Below are positions 43,433 to 53,225 of a stretch of DNA of 64,000 nucleotides, piece by piece. This stretch comes from Thiomicrorhabdus sp. Kp2 (lineage in GTDB: Bacteria; Pseudomonadota; Gammaproteobacteria; Thiomicrospirales; Thiomicrospiraceae), in contig NZ_ARWI01000001.1 of NCBI RefSeq assembly GCF_000478585.1, forward strand, positions 2,170,001 through 2,234,000, written 5' to 3'. The position numbers and the translations under genes were made by a program. A model generated the notes under the pieces. It was not told the DNA's origin. It did not search any database and saw nothing but the letters and a program-made list of their open reading frames with translations. Each line of letters opens with the position of its first letter. Within the stretch, counting starts at the first letter, position 1.

Positions 43433-44782
43433 TTAAACTAAATGTTCTAAACGCTCTTCTAAATAGTGAATGTTACGGCCACCATCTTGGAAGCCACCAT
43501 CATTCATAATTTCACGTTGCAGGTGAATATTGGTTTCAATGCCTTTGATTACCATTTCGCTCAATGCACTGTCCATACGGGCAATTGCGGTGTCACGACA
43601 ACTACCAAAACAGATTAGCTTACCAATCATTGAATCGTAGTGTGGCGGAATAGAATATCCAGTATAAATATGAGAATCCCAACGAACCCCTAAACCACCT
43701 GGTAAGTGTAATCTTTCAATTTTACCTGGTGATGGCATAAAGTTTTTAGAAGGGTTCTCAGCATTCACACGGCACTCAATTGCGTGGCCTGTTATTTTGA
43801 TATCTTCTTGCTTAAGCGTTAAAGGCATACCAGCAGCCACTTCAATTTGTGCCTTAACTAAGTCGATACCCGTAACCATCTCGGTAACGCAATGCTCAAC
43901 CTGTAAACGGGTGTTCATTTCAATGAAATAGAATTCACCGTTTTCATACAAGAATTCAAATGTTCCTGCACCACGGTAATTGATTTCGATACATGCTTTA
44001 ACGCAAGCAGCACCAATTCTTGCACGTTGCTCTTCAGTTACACCAGGAGCTGGGGCTTCTTCAACTACTTTTTGGTGACGACGTTGCATAGAGCAATCAC
44101 GTTCACCTAAATGAACCGCATTACCTTGACCATCGGCTAAAACCTGAATTTCAACATGACGTGGATTCTCTAGAAATTTTTCCATGTAAACTTCTGGGTT
44201 ACCAAAGAAACTGCCAGCTTCAGATTTGGTTAGCTGAATAGATTTAAGTAGGCTCGCTTCCGTATGCACCACACGCATACCACGACCACCACCACCGCCA
44301 GAAGCTTTGATGATAATCGGGTAACCAATCTGTTTGGCAATACGGTGGTTTTCTGCATCGTCATCGCCTAAAGGTCCACCAGAGCCAGGTACGGTTGGAA
44401 CACCTGCCGCTTTCATGGCACGGATGGCCGAAACCTTATCACCCATAATGCGAATCGTTTCCGCTTTAGGGCCAATAAAGGCAAAACCACTCTCTTCAAC
44501 ACGTTCTGCAAAGTCAGCATTCTCAGAAAGGAAACCATAACCTGGGTGTATTGCACTGGCATCCGTCACTTCAGCCGCAGAGATAATCGCCGCCATATTA
44601 AGGTAACTATTGGTTGATGCTGGCGGTCCAATACAAACCGACTCGTCAGCCAATAAAACATGTTTTAAATCGGCGTCAGCGGTAGAGTGCACCGCCACAG
44701 TTTTAATGCCTAATTCTTTACACGCTCTTAAAACACGAAGGGCAATCTCTCCACGGTTAGCAATTAGAATTTTATCGATCAT
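43433..44782 (-). CDS. accC: acetyl-CoA carboxylase, biotin carboxylase subunit
   Basis: 449 residues, cytoplasmic ATP-grasp enzyme that carboxylates biotin on AccB in the first step of fatty acid synthesis. Start [22 protein letters not shown] loop [14 protein letters not shown], and catalytic region ECRVNAENP and [14 protein letters not shown] are all present. accB lies 11 bp upstream on the same strand. Confidence 0.97.
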   Translation of the reverse strand: MIDKILIANRGEIALRVLRACKELGIKTVAVHSTADADLKHVLLADESVCIGPPASTNSYLNMAAIISAAEVTDASAIHPGYGFLSENADFAERVEESGFAFIGPKAETIRIMGDKVSAIRAMKAAGVPTVPGSGGPLGDDDAENHRIAKQIGYPIIIKASGGGGGRGMRVVHTEASLLKSIQLTKSEAGSFFGNPEVYMEKFLENPRHVEIQVLADGQGNAVHLGERDCSMQRRHQKVVEEAPAPGVTEEQRARIGAACVKACIEINYRGAGTFEFLYENGEFYFIEMNTRLQVEHCVTEMVTGIDLVKAQIEVAAGMPLTLKQEDIKITGHAIECRVNAENPSKNFMPSPGKIERLHLPGGLGVRWDSHIYTGYSIPPHYDSMIGKLICFGSCRDTAIARMDSALSEMVIKGIETNIHLQREIMNDGGFQDGGRNIHYLEERLEHLV

Positions 44783-44793
44783 ATTGCTATTCC

Positions 44794-45255
44794 TTATTCG
44801 ATTACGAATAGAGTTTGACCAAATTCAACTGGCTCGCCATTTACGGCTACAATCTGTTTGACTGTTCCAGACTTATCCGATTCGATAGGGTTCATGATTT
44901 TCATCGCTTCAATAATGCAAAGTGTATCGCCTTCAGAAACCTTGTCTCCAACCTTAACAAAAGCACCTGCATCTGGTGATGGTGATGAGTAGAAAGTTCC
45001 TACCATAGGTGAAGTGACCTTATGGCCATTAACTTCAGTTGATACTGGCGCTTCTGCAGCGGCAGGTGCAACGGCTGCGGCTGCTGGAGCAGGAGCCGCT
45101 GCTACAGGTGCTGCCATGGCGGCTGGCGCTTGAACAACAACTTGTTCTTTACTGCGTGAGATACGGATGTTGTGTTCACCTTCTTTGATCTCAATTTCTG
45201 CAATATCTGACTGTTCTACAATTTCAATTAGTTTACGAATTGAACGAATATCCAT
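44794..45255 (-). CDS. accB: acetyl-CoA carboxylase, biotin carboxyl carrier protein
   Basis: 153 residues. An N-terminal helix, an Ala/Pro-rich linker (about 40-75), then a C-terminal biotinyl domain with [14 protein letters not shown], where the Lys carries biotin, and the thumb region [15 protein letters not shown]. It carries carboxybiotin between AccC and the carboxyltransferase. It heads accBC, 120 bp after aroQ on the same strand. Confidence 0.97.
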   Translation of the reverse strand: MDIRSIRKLIEIVEQSDIAEIEIKEGEHNIRISRSKEQVVVQAPAAMAAPVAAAPAPAAAAVAPAAAEAPVSTEVNGHKVTSPMVGTFYSSPSPDAGAFVKVGDKVSEGDTLCIIEAMKIMNPIESDKSGTVKQIVAVNGEPVEFGQTLFVIE

Positions 45256-45375
45256 TATGTATCCTCTGGTCTTATTATTTTTAGCTTGCTCAACAAGCTA
45301 TTTGGTTTAAATTTGGTTTGATTTTTTATATTAAAAAATTAATTTTTGAACTTTAAGGTCTTTTTAGCTCTTAAT

Positions 45376-45816
45376 TTAGTCTTCTAACTTGTCCATGATC
45401 GCTTCAAAAGCAAGCTGATAACCTTTTGTTCCCAGGCCTGCTATTACGCCTTCTGCAAGGTCAGAAAAATAGGAGTGGCTTCTAAATGGCTCACGCTTAT
45501 GTATGTTAGACAAGTGAACTTCAATAAAAGGCACATTAATTGTGGCTAAAGCATCACGAATGGCTACGCTGGTATGGGTAAAGGCCGCAGGGTTAATGAT
45601 GATATAGCTGGTGCCATCGTCCATGGCTTGATGAATGCGCTCTACAATTTCATGTTCGGCATTACTCTGAAAATCAAAAAGACGCACATTGTAGTCGTCA
45701 GCAAGTTCAACAAGGCATTCAATAATGTCTTCAAGGGTTTCGCTTCCGTAAATTTCAGGTTCACGTCGACCCAGCATATTGAGGTTTGGACCATTAATCA
45801 GAAGAATTGTTGCCAT
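45376..45816 (-). CDS. aroQ: type II 3-dehydroquinate dehydratase
   Basis: 146 residues. It removes water from 3-dehydroquinate in the shikimate pathway. Catalytic Tyr and Arg sit in [17 protein letters not shown], His in [16 protein letters not shown], and [17 protein letters not shown] closes the site. It is upstream of accBC, the usual gammaproteobacterial order. A partial palindrome is coded at Ala-Gly-Leu near 45436. Confidence 0.96.
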   Translation of the reverse strand: MATILLINGPNLNMLGRREPEIYGSETLEDIIECLVELADDYNVRLFDFQSNAEHEIVERIHQAMDDGTSYIIINPAAFTHTSVAIRDALATINVPFIEVHLSNIHKREPFRSHSYFSDLAEGVIAGLGTKGYQLAFEAIMDKLED

Positions 45817-45990
45817 AACTTGCCTTTTAGCTCAGTTTACAAGTAAATTTAATGCCTGGATTATAACGTAAGTGCTTTGATTTCTCTATGTAAATAACAA
45901 TAAAACTAAAAGGTTTTTACGTGAAATGATGCGTTCTGTATTGAAAAAGCTAGAAACTATATAAAAGTGAAGATTTGTTATGAGTGGGGA

Positions 45991-46025
45991 AGTCGCAGTT
46001 GCCTCAGAGCGAGGTAACTGCAACT
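45991..46025 (-). terminator. hairpin 3' of dsbD, possible terminator
   Basis: Fifteen-bp stem with two mismatches (AGTCGCAGTTGCCTC pairs with GAGGTAACTGCAACT) around AGAGC, 14 bp past the dsbD stop. It lacks a T-run, so termination is uncertain. Confidence 0.4.
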
Positions 46026-46038
46026 ATTGGATTGGACG

Positions 46039-48324
46039 TTATTGATAAGCTTTATTGATATTGTTAATAAAAGCGTCTGCTTTTTTAAAGCCAACCACTC
46101 GTTGGGCTTTTTGTTCAACGCCATCGGCAGTGAAGAACAAGATGGCTGGAGGGCCAATAATGCCAAACTGTTTCATAAGTGTTTTATCAATATCATCGTT
46201 TGCGGTCACGTCAGCTTGCAATAAAGTTACCCCTTTTAATGCACTATGCACGCCCGAATCAGTAAAGGTTAACGCTTCCATCTCTTTACAGCTTACACAC
46301 CAGTCCGCATAAAAATCGAGCATAACAGGTTGGCCTTTTGCCAGTTCTGCTTGTAAGTCGGCAGAGGACTTAATGGTTTTAAAGGTTAAATGTTCTGATT
46401 GAGCTTGGGTATGAGAGCCACCGCCTTGGAATACTTTTAACGGTTGAAACATCTGTGTACTTCCGCCGAGTAAACCAATAAGTATCATGGTGCCGTATAA
46501 GAATAGAGCTAAACCTAAGCCTTTGGTTAGTTTTAACCAGCCAGACTTTTCAGCGGTACTTTCAAATGCGCCTAAATAAACGGCCGACATAATGAATAGA
46601 ATTGCCCAGCTCAGCATCGCAACTTCAGCTGGCACAATACGTTCCACCATCCAGATAGCCACACCAATCAGCATAACACCAAATACGGCTTTTACATTAT
46701 CCATCCATGCGCCAGCTCTTGGCAGTAGTTTACCAGCAGAAGTACCAAGCAGTAGGAGCGGTAATCCCATACCCATACTCATGGCAAATAGAGCGGTTCC
46801 GCCTAAAAGTGCATCGCCAGTTTGGCCAATATAAATGAGTGCGCCTGCCAATGGTGGCGCAACGCAAGGGCCAACAATTAAGGCCGATAAAAAGCCCATT
46901 ACGGCGACACCCGTTAAGGTTCCACCTTGTTGTTTATTAGAGATATTGGTTAATTTAGTCTGTAGAGAGTTTGGCAGTTGTAATTCATAAAAACCAAACA
47001 TAGATAAGGCTAATAAAAGGAAAATAGCAGCGAAACTACCAATTATCCAAGGGTTTTGGAAAGCGGCTTGCAAGTTCTCGCCAAACATTCCTGCTAATAC
47101 ACCAGCAACGGTATAGGTCACTGACATAGCCAGTACGTAAACCAATGACATAACAAACGCACGTCTTGTGGTTAATTGATCGCCTTGACCAACAATAATG
47201 CTCGATAAAATGGGAATCATTGGGAATACGCAAGGTGTAAACGCCAGCAATAAACCAAAAATGAAGAAGGTGGCAATCACTATCCAAACACTACTGTTTT
47301 TAAGTGTATCTGCAATTTGATCACTTTCTGAAAGTGCTTCGGCATTAACAGAAGCCGTTGCGGTTTGGGTTGATGTGGTTACAGTTGCATTGGTGTTGAT
47401 GTTTGAGGCATCAATTGTAATTTGCTTCTTTACTGGGGGGTAACAAACACCCGAAGCGGCAGAACAGCCTTGGTATTCAACTTGAATGGTTGCGTTATTG
47501 TTGATTGCATTTACTGGAAGTTCAGCAGAAAAAGAACCATGATAAACCATGGTTTTACCAAATAATTCATCATCAATCAGTTCTGCTTTAGGTAAATTAA
47601 GTTGCCCTAAAGTGGCATCCCCGTTTAAAACAGAGACTTTGATTTTGTCTTGATATAGGTGATAGTCGTGAGCAATCGTCCAGTTCAGCTCCACTCGACC
47701 ATTTGCATTTATTTTGTGTGTGAAAGCAAAAGCGTCATCGGCGTCCAGTAACTCTGCTTGGCCGCTGTCTTCTTGTAAATAGTTGTTTAATGCAGAGAGT
47801 GAACCAAGGTTAGAATCCGTTGCAGCGGTTTTTTGAATAGGTAAATCGACCGTAAAGGTTCTGGTCTGTGGTGGGTAACAAACCCCTAATTTATCCGCAC
47901 AACCTTGATATTTAACGGTTAACTCAGTTTGCGTTGCATCGCCCGTGTATGGAATTGTCATAACGGCAGTGTGTTGAAAGACCTCACTCTTACCAAAAAG
48001 CGCATCATCTACCGTTTTAGATTTTGAGTACTGCGGAGCATCTAATGTGATATTAGTAGCATTAACAGACAGTTTGTCTTTATATAGTTTGTAGTCCTCT
48101 GCAATATCCCACTTTACTTCAATCGTTTGGTTATTGACGGTTGGCTGGTTTAAAACAAAAGCTTGATCCACTTCAAGTAATTCATCACTAGCGTGAGCGT
48201 TTAGAGAGGCAAATAAACCTAAGCTAACCATTAAGCTGGTAAACAGCGCTAATAAGCTACTCTTTAAAAAATAGAGCTTTGTCTTGTTTGGTCTGGAACA
48301 AATTGAATTCATAAGTTTTCTCAT
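46039..48324 (-). CDS. dsbD: thiol:disulfide interchange protein DsbD with duplicated N-terminal domain
   Basis: 761 residues, about 200 longer than E. coli DsbD. After a signal peptide (to about 46) there are two tandem alpha domains (about 47-165 and 192-305), each with its own cysteine pair in YQGCADKLGVCYPP and YQGCSAASGVCYPP. An eight-segment membrane domain follows (with PCVFPMIP and GPCVAPPL), then a C-terminal thioredoxin domain with FYADWCVSCKEM. It moves electrons from cytoplasmic thioredoxin to the periplasm, to CcmG and other partners. Single gene upstream of a hairpin; start could also be the ATG four codons later. Confidence 0.93.
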   Translation of the reverse strand: MRKLMNSICSRPNKTKLYFLKSSLLALFTSLMVSLGLFASLNAHASDELLEVDQAFVLNQPTVNNQTIEVKWDIAEDYKLYKDKLSVNATNITLDAPQYSKSKTVDDALFGKSEVFQHTAVMTIPYTGDATQTELTVKYQGCADKLGVCYPPQTRTFTVDLPIQKTAATDSNLGSLSALNNYLQEDSGQAELLDADDAFAFTHKINANGRVELNWTIAHDYHLYQDKIKVSVLNGDATLGQLNLPKAELIDDELFGKTMVYHGSFSAELPVNAINNNATIQVEYQGCSAASGVCYPPVKKQITIDASNINTNATVTTSTQTATASVNAEALSESDQIADTLKNSSVWIVIATFFIFGLLLAFTPCVFPMIPILSSIIVGQGDQLTTRRAFVMSLVYVLAMSVTYTVAGVLAGMFGENLQAAFQNPWIIGSFAAIFLLLALSMFGFYELQLPNSLQTKLTNISNKQQGGTLTGVAVMGFLSALIVGPCVAPPLAGALIYIGQTGDALLGGTALFAMSMGMGLPLLLLGTSAGKLLPRAGAWMDNVKAVFGVMLIGVAIWMVERIVPAEVAMLSWAILFIMSAVYLGAFESTAEKSGWLKLTKGLGLALFLYGTMILIGLLGGSTQMFQPLKVFQGGGSHTQAQSEHLTFKTIKSSADLQAELAKGQPVMLDFYADWCVSCKEMEALTFTDSGVHSALKGVTLLQADVTANDDIDKTLMKQFGIIGPPAILFFTADGVEQKAQRVVGFKKADAFINNINKAYQ

Positions 48325-48531
48325 TAGTTAACGCTTGAAAAACAAAAAGATAATCGCTATAAAAGGTTTATCGCCTTGTTAAAACGACTAGGTATTGCGT
48401 GTAAACACGCATCATTCTAAGTTGACTCAATTATAATCGTTTATTACTTTTAATAAAGTCAGCTTGGGGGTAAAAATCAAAGATTAACTATTTACTCAAT
48501 ACTTTCTGTTAAAGTTTGCGTTAAGTTGATT

Positions 48532-48687
48532 CCTTTGCACGAATCGAGGAACAGATAAAAACGTGTCTATAACCTATTCATCTTTAGGCCAAAAAAATCC
48601 GCCCAATAGCCTGCTGTTATGCGTGTTTTTAACCCAAATCTGAAGAGTTCTATCTCGTTTTTCTCAAGCCCCTGACTCGTACAAAGG
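48532..48687. repeat. MITE-like element, copy 2
   Basis: About 156 bp, ends CCTTTGCACGA and the inverse of CCTTTGTACGAGTC. The interior shares AAATCCGCCCAATA, TTATGCGTGTTTTTA and GTTCTATCTCGTTTTTC with the copy near 20.4 kb. It fills much of the 405-bp dsbD-fxsA gap; the remainder is AT-rich divergent promoter sequence. Confidence 0.7.
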
Positions 48688-48729
48688 CATTAATTTAGTT
48701 TTACCCAATTTAAATATAGAGACCTGTAA

Positions 48730-49206
48730 ATGCGAATTTTATTTCTCCTTCTGTTTGTTGTGCCATTAATTGAGTTGTATTTTTTGATTCAACTGGGTAA
48801 TGTAATTGGCGCTTTACCTACCGTGTTATTAACGATTTTTACTGCAATATTGGGTATAGCATTGATGAGAAGCCAAGGACTGGCGACCCTACAAAATGCC
48901 CAAATTGAAATGGCCACAGGCAAATCACCACAAAGCAGTATGTTGGAAGGGGTGTTTATCTTTTTAGGTGGTGTATTTTTGTTTTTTCCAGGTTTAATTT
49001 CGGATTCTATCGGTTTATTGTTTCTAGTGCCTTTTGTACGTCGTTTTTTAATAAATCAAAGTATGAGAGGGATGCAAACTCAAGGGCGTTTTCGATACCA
49101 AAAAGGGGATTCTGTCTATGAAGGCGAATGGGCTGAAAAGCAACAACAACCCCCAAAATCGTTAGAACATGATGTGTTGGAAGGCGAGTTTAAAGATAAA
49201 AAATAA
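48730..49206 (+). CDS. fxsA: FxsA-family membrane protein
   Basis: 158 residues. Three to four membrane segments at the N-terminus (FLLLFVVPLIELYFLIQLG and TVLLTIFTAILGIALMRSQG match FxsA) and a charged cytoplasmic tail. FxsA was named for overcoming exclusion of phage T7 by plasmid F; its normal function is unknown. ATG start follows AGAGACC. A single gene, divergent from dsbD. Confidence 0.88.
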   Translation: MRILFLLLFVVPLIELYFLIQLGNVIGALPTVLLTIFTAILGIALMRSQGLATLQNAQIEMATGKSPQSSMLEGVFIFLGGVFLFFPGLISDSIGLLFLVPFVRRFLINQSMRGMQTQGRFRYQKGDSVYEGEWAEKQQQPPKSLEHDVLEGEFKDKK

Positions 49207-49269
49207 TAAGTTACCAGAGTTACACGCTATCCTCTGGCTTGACTATGGAATTCTCTACGACAAAATAAG

Positions 49270-49292
49270 ATTATCGGGTCAAACCCGATAAT
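49270..49292. terminator. perfect hairpin after fxsA, possible terminator
   Basis: Ten-bp perfect stem ATTATCGGGT / ACCCGATAAT with a CAA loop, 63 bp after fxsA. No T-run follows, so its role is uncertain. Confidence 0.4.
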
Positions 49293-49351
49293 GATAAAAA
49301 CAACCACACCCCGCAAGGGTGTATAAAGGCCAGGTAAATCCCAAACCCCAC

Positions 49352-49800
49352 GTCATTACGAGCAAAGCGAAGTAATCCAGGGTTGTCGTCTAAACACCGT
49401 ACTTTGCCCAAAACGATGGATTATTCGTTACATTCACTCTTTAAGAGTCGTCTTAACAGGCAGCTTGTGCCAAGTTACGTCGCTCCTTGCAATGACAAAT
49501 CTTTCTTCCCGTCATTACGAGCAAAGCGAAGTAATCTAGGGTTGTCGTCTAAATGCATTACTTTACCCAAAACGATGGATTATTCGTTACACTCACCCTT
49601 TAAGAGTCGTCTTAACAGGCAGCTTGTGCCACGTTACGTCGCTCCTTGCAATGACAAGTCTTTCTTCCCGTCATTACGAGCAAAGCGAAGTAATCCAGGG
49701 TTAACGTCTAAATGCATTACTTTACCCAAAACGATGGATTATTCGTTACACTCACCCTTTAAGGGTCGTCTTGACCAGGGTTCTTATACGGTAAAAGAGA
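49352..49800. repeat. tandem array of GTCATT-type repeats, period 159 bp
   Basis: Three units starting at 49352, 49511 and 49670, exactly 159 bp apart. Each opens GTCATTACGAGCAAAGCG and closes with CTCCTTGCAATGAC, so a unit is an inverted pair of the widespread GTCATTGCGAG repeat. The period divides by three, which keeps a 146-codon frame open; that frame is not a gene. A related fragment lies at 49909-49963. Confidence 0.85.
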
Positions 49801-50075
49801 TTATCCAATCAAACTTGGATTAAGACGGAGGTGGAGAGGGTTATGACGTTATTGATAGGTTTTAGATGAGCTATGTTTCTAATAACGGCATTAAAACGTA
49901 GGCTATGGATTGCTTCGCTTTGTTCTCGTCTCTTCAGCCGAGTTCTTCGTTTCGCAATGACCAATCGTTTTAATGGTTATTTAAGAATATAACTTTTGGA
50001 TTACCAGGCCTGCTTACTTTAAAAAACTTTGAGACTTCGTGGTGAATCTTGTTAAATTAATGCGCCAAACGATTT

Positions 50076-50924
50076 TTAATCTAGCGTATCCAAAAGTGCA
50101 AGATAACCTGTTTGATAGTTAGGATAAATAAACTCATACCCTAAATTCACAATTCGGGCATTTGAAAGACGTTTATTACTACGCATTTGACGAGACGACT
50201 CTTTGGGTTCGATATGCTCCACATCAGGAACACATAACTGCTCTGCAAGCCAGTCATACACCTCGCATGAAAGGGTGGGTTCATTATCCACCCCAATGTA
50301 AATAGACTCCAAAGTATTCGGTTTTTCAATATCTTTATTTAATAAAAATGCCAACATAGCCGCACAATCCGCCGAATGAATGCGGTTACTCCATACATCA
50401 TCCATGCAGTGGGCTTTACCCGCTAAAACCAAATCAATTAAATGCGTTCTGCCTGGGCCATAAATACCACCAAAACGAATGACCGTAGCAGGGATTTTAC
50501 TGTTTAATGCCAACTCTTCACCTTCTAATAGTCGCTTGGTAGAAAAGTTTAAATCCGAAGTAGGGCTGTTCTCATTCACCTTTTCACCATCGGATTGACC
50601 AAATACTGAAGAGCTAGAGATAAAAAACAAACGTTTAATATTGTGGTTTTTTAATGCATTAATGGTGTTTTTTAAGCCATGAACATAGGCCTGATAATAG
50701 GCCGAATCCTTATATTTACCCGCCGAGGCAATATAGAACACATAATCGATCTCTTTAGGAAGTTCAGGAAGAGATGAAGAAAAATCCGCTTGAATAGGGG
50801 TGATGCTTTCAGGAAGCGCCTCAATGTTGCGGCGTAAGCCAAAAACATTATGGTCTTGCTGGTTCAAAATCAAACCTAACTGACACCCAATATCACCACA
50901 TCCAACAATCAAAATATTCGCCAT
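50076..50924 (-). CDS. SDR-family NAD(P)-dependent protein, YeeZ-like
   Basis: 282 residues, soluble. A Rossmann fold with N-terminal ANILIVGCGDIGCQLG (nucleotide-binding glycines) and middle FFISSSSVFGQSDG, followed by VIRFGGIYGPGRTHL, places it among atypical extended short-chain dehydrogenases/epimerases, closest in outline to E. coli YeeZ. The usual YxxxK catalytic pair is not clear: the Tyr position is not matched by a nearby Lys, which fits the atypical group. Substrate unknown. It is a single gene among repeat blocks. Confidence 0.78.
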   Translation of the reverse strand: MANILIVGCGDIGCQLGLILNQQDHNVFGLRRNIEALPESITPIQADFSSSLPELPKEIDYVFYIASAGKYKDSAYYQAYVHGLKNTINALKNHNIKRLFFISSSSVFGQSDGEKVNENSPTSDLNFSTKRLLEGEELALNSKIPATVIRFGGIYGPGRTHLIDLVLAGKAHCMDDVWSNRIHSADCAAMLAFLLNKDIEKPNTLESIYIGVDNEPTLSCEVYDWLAEQLCVPDVEHIEPKESSRQMRSNKRLSNARIVNLGYEFIYPNYQTGYLALLDTLD

Positions 50925-51028
50925 AAAATCACTTCCAAATTAGTAAGGTCACTTTTTGCAATGGTATGCATAAAAGCCCCAAAATACAATACGGAAAGAT
51001 GAAATATTTATCTCTTAATGAAAAAGCA

Positions 51029-51040
51029 ACCAGGCCTGGT
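51029..51040. repeat. ACCAGGCCTGGT palindrome, copy 14
   Basis: Perfect copy in the first duplicated unit. Confidence 0.92.
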
Positions 51041-51212
51041 AATAACGGTCATTGGCTCGCCTAAATTTTGAGCGAAGGAAAACTATTTTTAAAAAAGAGG
51101 TAACCACGAAGGCACGAAGACACGAAGTTGAAAGGGTTAGTTAAAAATTAAATGTACTCTGATTTTAATAAAGTAATAAAGGGCTCTGACCCCTTAATCA
51201 AATGAAAAAGCA

Positions 51213-51224
51213 ACCAGGCCTGGT
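51213..51224. repeat. ACCAGGCCTGGT palindrome, copy 15
   Basis: Perfect copy in the second duplicated unit; it shares origin with copy 14 and should not count as independent. Confidence 0.92.
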
Positions 51225-51393
51225 AATAACGGTCATTGGCTCGCCTAATTTTGAGCGAAGGAAAACTATTTTTAAAAAAGAGGTAACCACGAAGGCACGA
51301 AGACACGAAGTTGAAAGGGTTAGTTAAAAATTAAATGTACTCTGATTTTAATAAAGTAATAAAGGGCTCTGACCCCTTAATCGCTTTAGGAAA

Positions 51394-51428
51394 TAAAAAA
51401 GCCACGTTAGATAAACTAACGTGGCTTT
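51394..51428 (-). terminator. strong terminator of the FadL-type gene
   Basis: A 13-bp perfect stem (AAAGCCACGTTAG pairs with CTAACGTGGCTTT) around ATAAA, followed on the minus strand by Ts, 28 bp past the stop. Confidence 0.9.
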
Positions 51429-51456
51429 GAGTGTTAACTAATGATTCTATTAAGAA

Positions 51457-52758
51457 TTAGAAGTTATAGCGAACAGATACAGTATAAGCAGTTTGAGAGT
51501 GCTTAGTTGTATTGTCAGATGGTGCATATGTAGGTGAACCAGCTTGGATAGATGCAAATGCACTTGTTACAGAAGTCATATCAACTGTAGTTTTAACTTC
51601 AGGAACAATGACGACAGCAGCGTCAATTGCAACATTCTTAGTTAGGTTGTAACCTCCACCAAATGAGAAGTGCTGTTCTGTTGTTGCTGGGAAGAACACG
51701 TTATTGAACATGTTTTTAACGCCACCAGCATAAGACGTCATAGCAGCTTGTTCTTTGATTGGGTTATCGGCTTTATTATAACCAGCACCTAACCAGAAGC
51801 CATTTCCTTGGTATTTAGCACCAATAGAGAAAACATTTTGGTCTTCCCAACCGAAATCTTTATACCCTTTAGCATCACCCCATTTAATTTGTTTGAAGTC
51901 ACCAGTTAAAGTGATGTTGTTCATTTTGTATGCAATACCAGCTTTTAGTTCAGCAGGCTGTTCCAAGTGGTCGCCAAACGGTTCTGTAAAATCAGTTGCT
52001 GGGTTAACAAATGAAGTAGATGCAGTTGATAGTTGCCCATCATATTTCATGTCAATTGCAGAAGTATAGCTAGCTGCGATTGTCAAGTCTTCACTAACAT
52101 CGAAGTAACCACCAATGCTATAACCCATTCCTAGGTCAGAAGCCATTCCTTTGCCTACACTTTTTGAGTTACCCGTAAATGCTCCACCAGCACTGATTTC
52201 TGGCATAGTGTAGTTGATGTCTAATGCACCGTATTGAATAACTGGTGAGAAACCGATACCAAAGTTAGCTTCATTGTATGCAAGGGTAGGAACGAATCGC
52301 ATGATTTGTAAGTTTGACTGAGCTTCGAACTGGTCAAATTTACCAGTTGCCATATCAAAAGCATTATTTGAATAGTCAACACCCATACCTGAAGTACCGT
52401 ACATACCAATACCAAATGTTAATGAATCACTGATTCGGCTAGTTAAAGACACAGAAGGGATTACAAAAGTATCAGCAGAGCTTTTTTCAAAACTTTGACC
52501 ATTTGCGTCTAAGATACCATCATTGCTTACATCTGGCTTAAATAAAGTCCCGCCAAATGAAAATTCGGTGCCAGTTGATTTACCAATCATACCAGGGTTT
52601 ACAACTACGTTTTCTGCACCGTAGTATGCTGCAACACCTGTTCCACCCATAGCAGAAGATTGTGCGCCAACACCCGTCATATTTGTTCCGTTAGTTGCCA
52701 TCGCAGATGATGCGAAAACAGCTGTTGAAATTGCTAGAGCTAATTTAGTCTTTTTCAT
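51457..52758 (-). CDS. outer membrane channel, FadL/TodX (OMPP1) family
   Basis: 433 residues. After a signal peptide (to about AMA, residue 21) the mature start TNGTNMTGVGAQSSAMGGTG carries the NGxNxxGxGxxSxAMGG signature of the family, which plugs the barrel. Fourteen-strand beta-barrel alternation and a terminal aromatic (VSVRYNF) fit an outer-membrane protein. Family members move hydrophobic molecules such as fatty acids; substrate unknown, and no beta-oxidation genes lie nearby. It has a strong terminator and a long upstream AT-rich region (52759-53130) with a partial palindrome at 52819, probably its promoter and regulatory region. Confidence 0.88.
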   Translation of the reverse strand: MKKTKLALAISTAVFASSAMATNGTNMTGVGAQSSAMGGTGVAAYYGAENVVVNPGMIGKSTGTEFSFGGTLFKPDVSNDGILDANGQSFEKSSADTFVIPSVSLTSRISDSLTFGIGMYGTSGMGVDYSNNAFDMATGKFDQFEAQSNLQIMRFVPTLAYNEANFGIGFSPVIQYGALDINYTMPEISAGGAFTGNSKSVGKGMASDLGMGYSIGGYFDVSEDLTIAASYTSAIDMKYDGQLSTASTSFVNPATDFTEPFGDHLEQPAELKAGIAYKMNNITLTGDFKQIKWGDAKGYKDFGWEDQNVFSIGAKYQGNGFWLGAGYNKADNPIKEQAAMTSYAGGVKNMFNNVFFPATTEQHFSFGGGYNLTKNVAIDAAVVIVPEVKTTVDMTSVTSAFASIQAGSPTYAPSDNTTKHSQTAYTVSVRYNF

Positions 52759-53225
52759 TGTTTGTTTATTCTCTTTGTTTTTAGTTTTATTTAAACAGGC
52801 GTTGGTTTTAGTTTGTCTTTACCAGGCCTGTTTTCTTGTCGATTGCTACTATGCAATATTTATTTTTAGTTGGGTAATTAAAAAAATTTAACAAGCCATT
52901 AGTTTCTATATCAGAAGTTGGTAATACTTTAATATATGGGCATATAAAATTTATTATGGTTTATAACTTGTTGATAAAACGGGATAATATTATTTTCTAT
53001 ACGCAAATTAACTATTCTTATTAATTAGTATTAGATTCTTCTAATATATGGTTTTTACTTATGTTGTAATTTTGCAACACTTTTGCTAGGTGTGATGATG
53101 GGTTTGTTTTTTGGGTTATCACTTTTGCGTTATTGATTTGGGATTTTTAGGGTGGATCATGAAGGCACGAAAGCAGGAAGGTCTTTTTAGGTTAACCACG
53201 CAGGCATGATGAAATAAAAGGTATT

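Larger units (their letters stand above)
51017..51382. repeat. 184-bp tandem duplication carrying the palindrome and CACGAAG repeats
   Basis: Unit 1 (51017-51200) and unit 2 (51201-51382) are the same except for one missing A in a homopolymer of unit 2. Each contains the palindrome, TCATTGGCTCGCC, a CACGAAG repeat and GGGCTCTGACCCC. Near-identity implies recent duplication. The 532-bp gap 50925-51456 holds no gene. Confidence 0.92.

Noticed and set aside
49383-49823. 146-codon open frame
   Set aside because: It runs through three 159-bp repeat units; the period divides by three, which keeps the frame open. No ribosome-binding site and the protein is itself a repeat.
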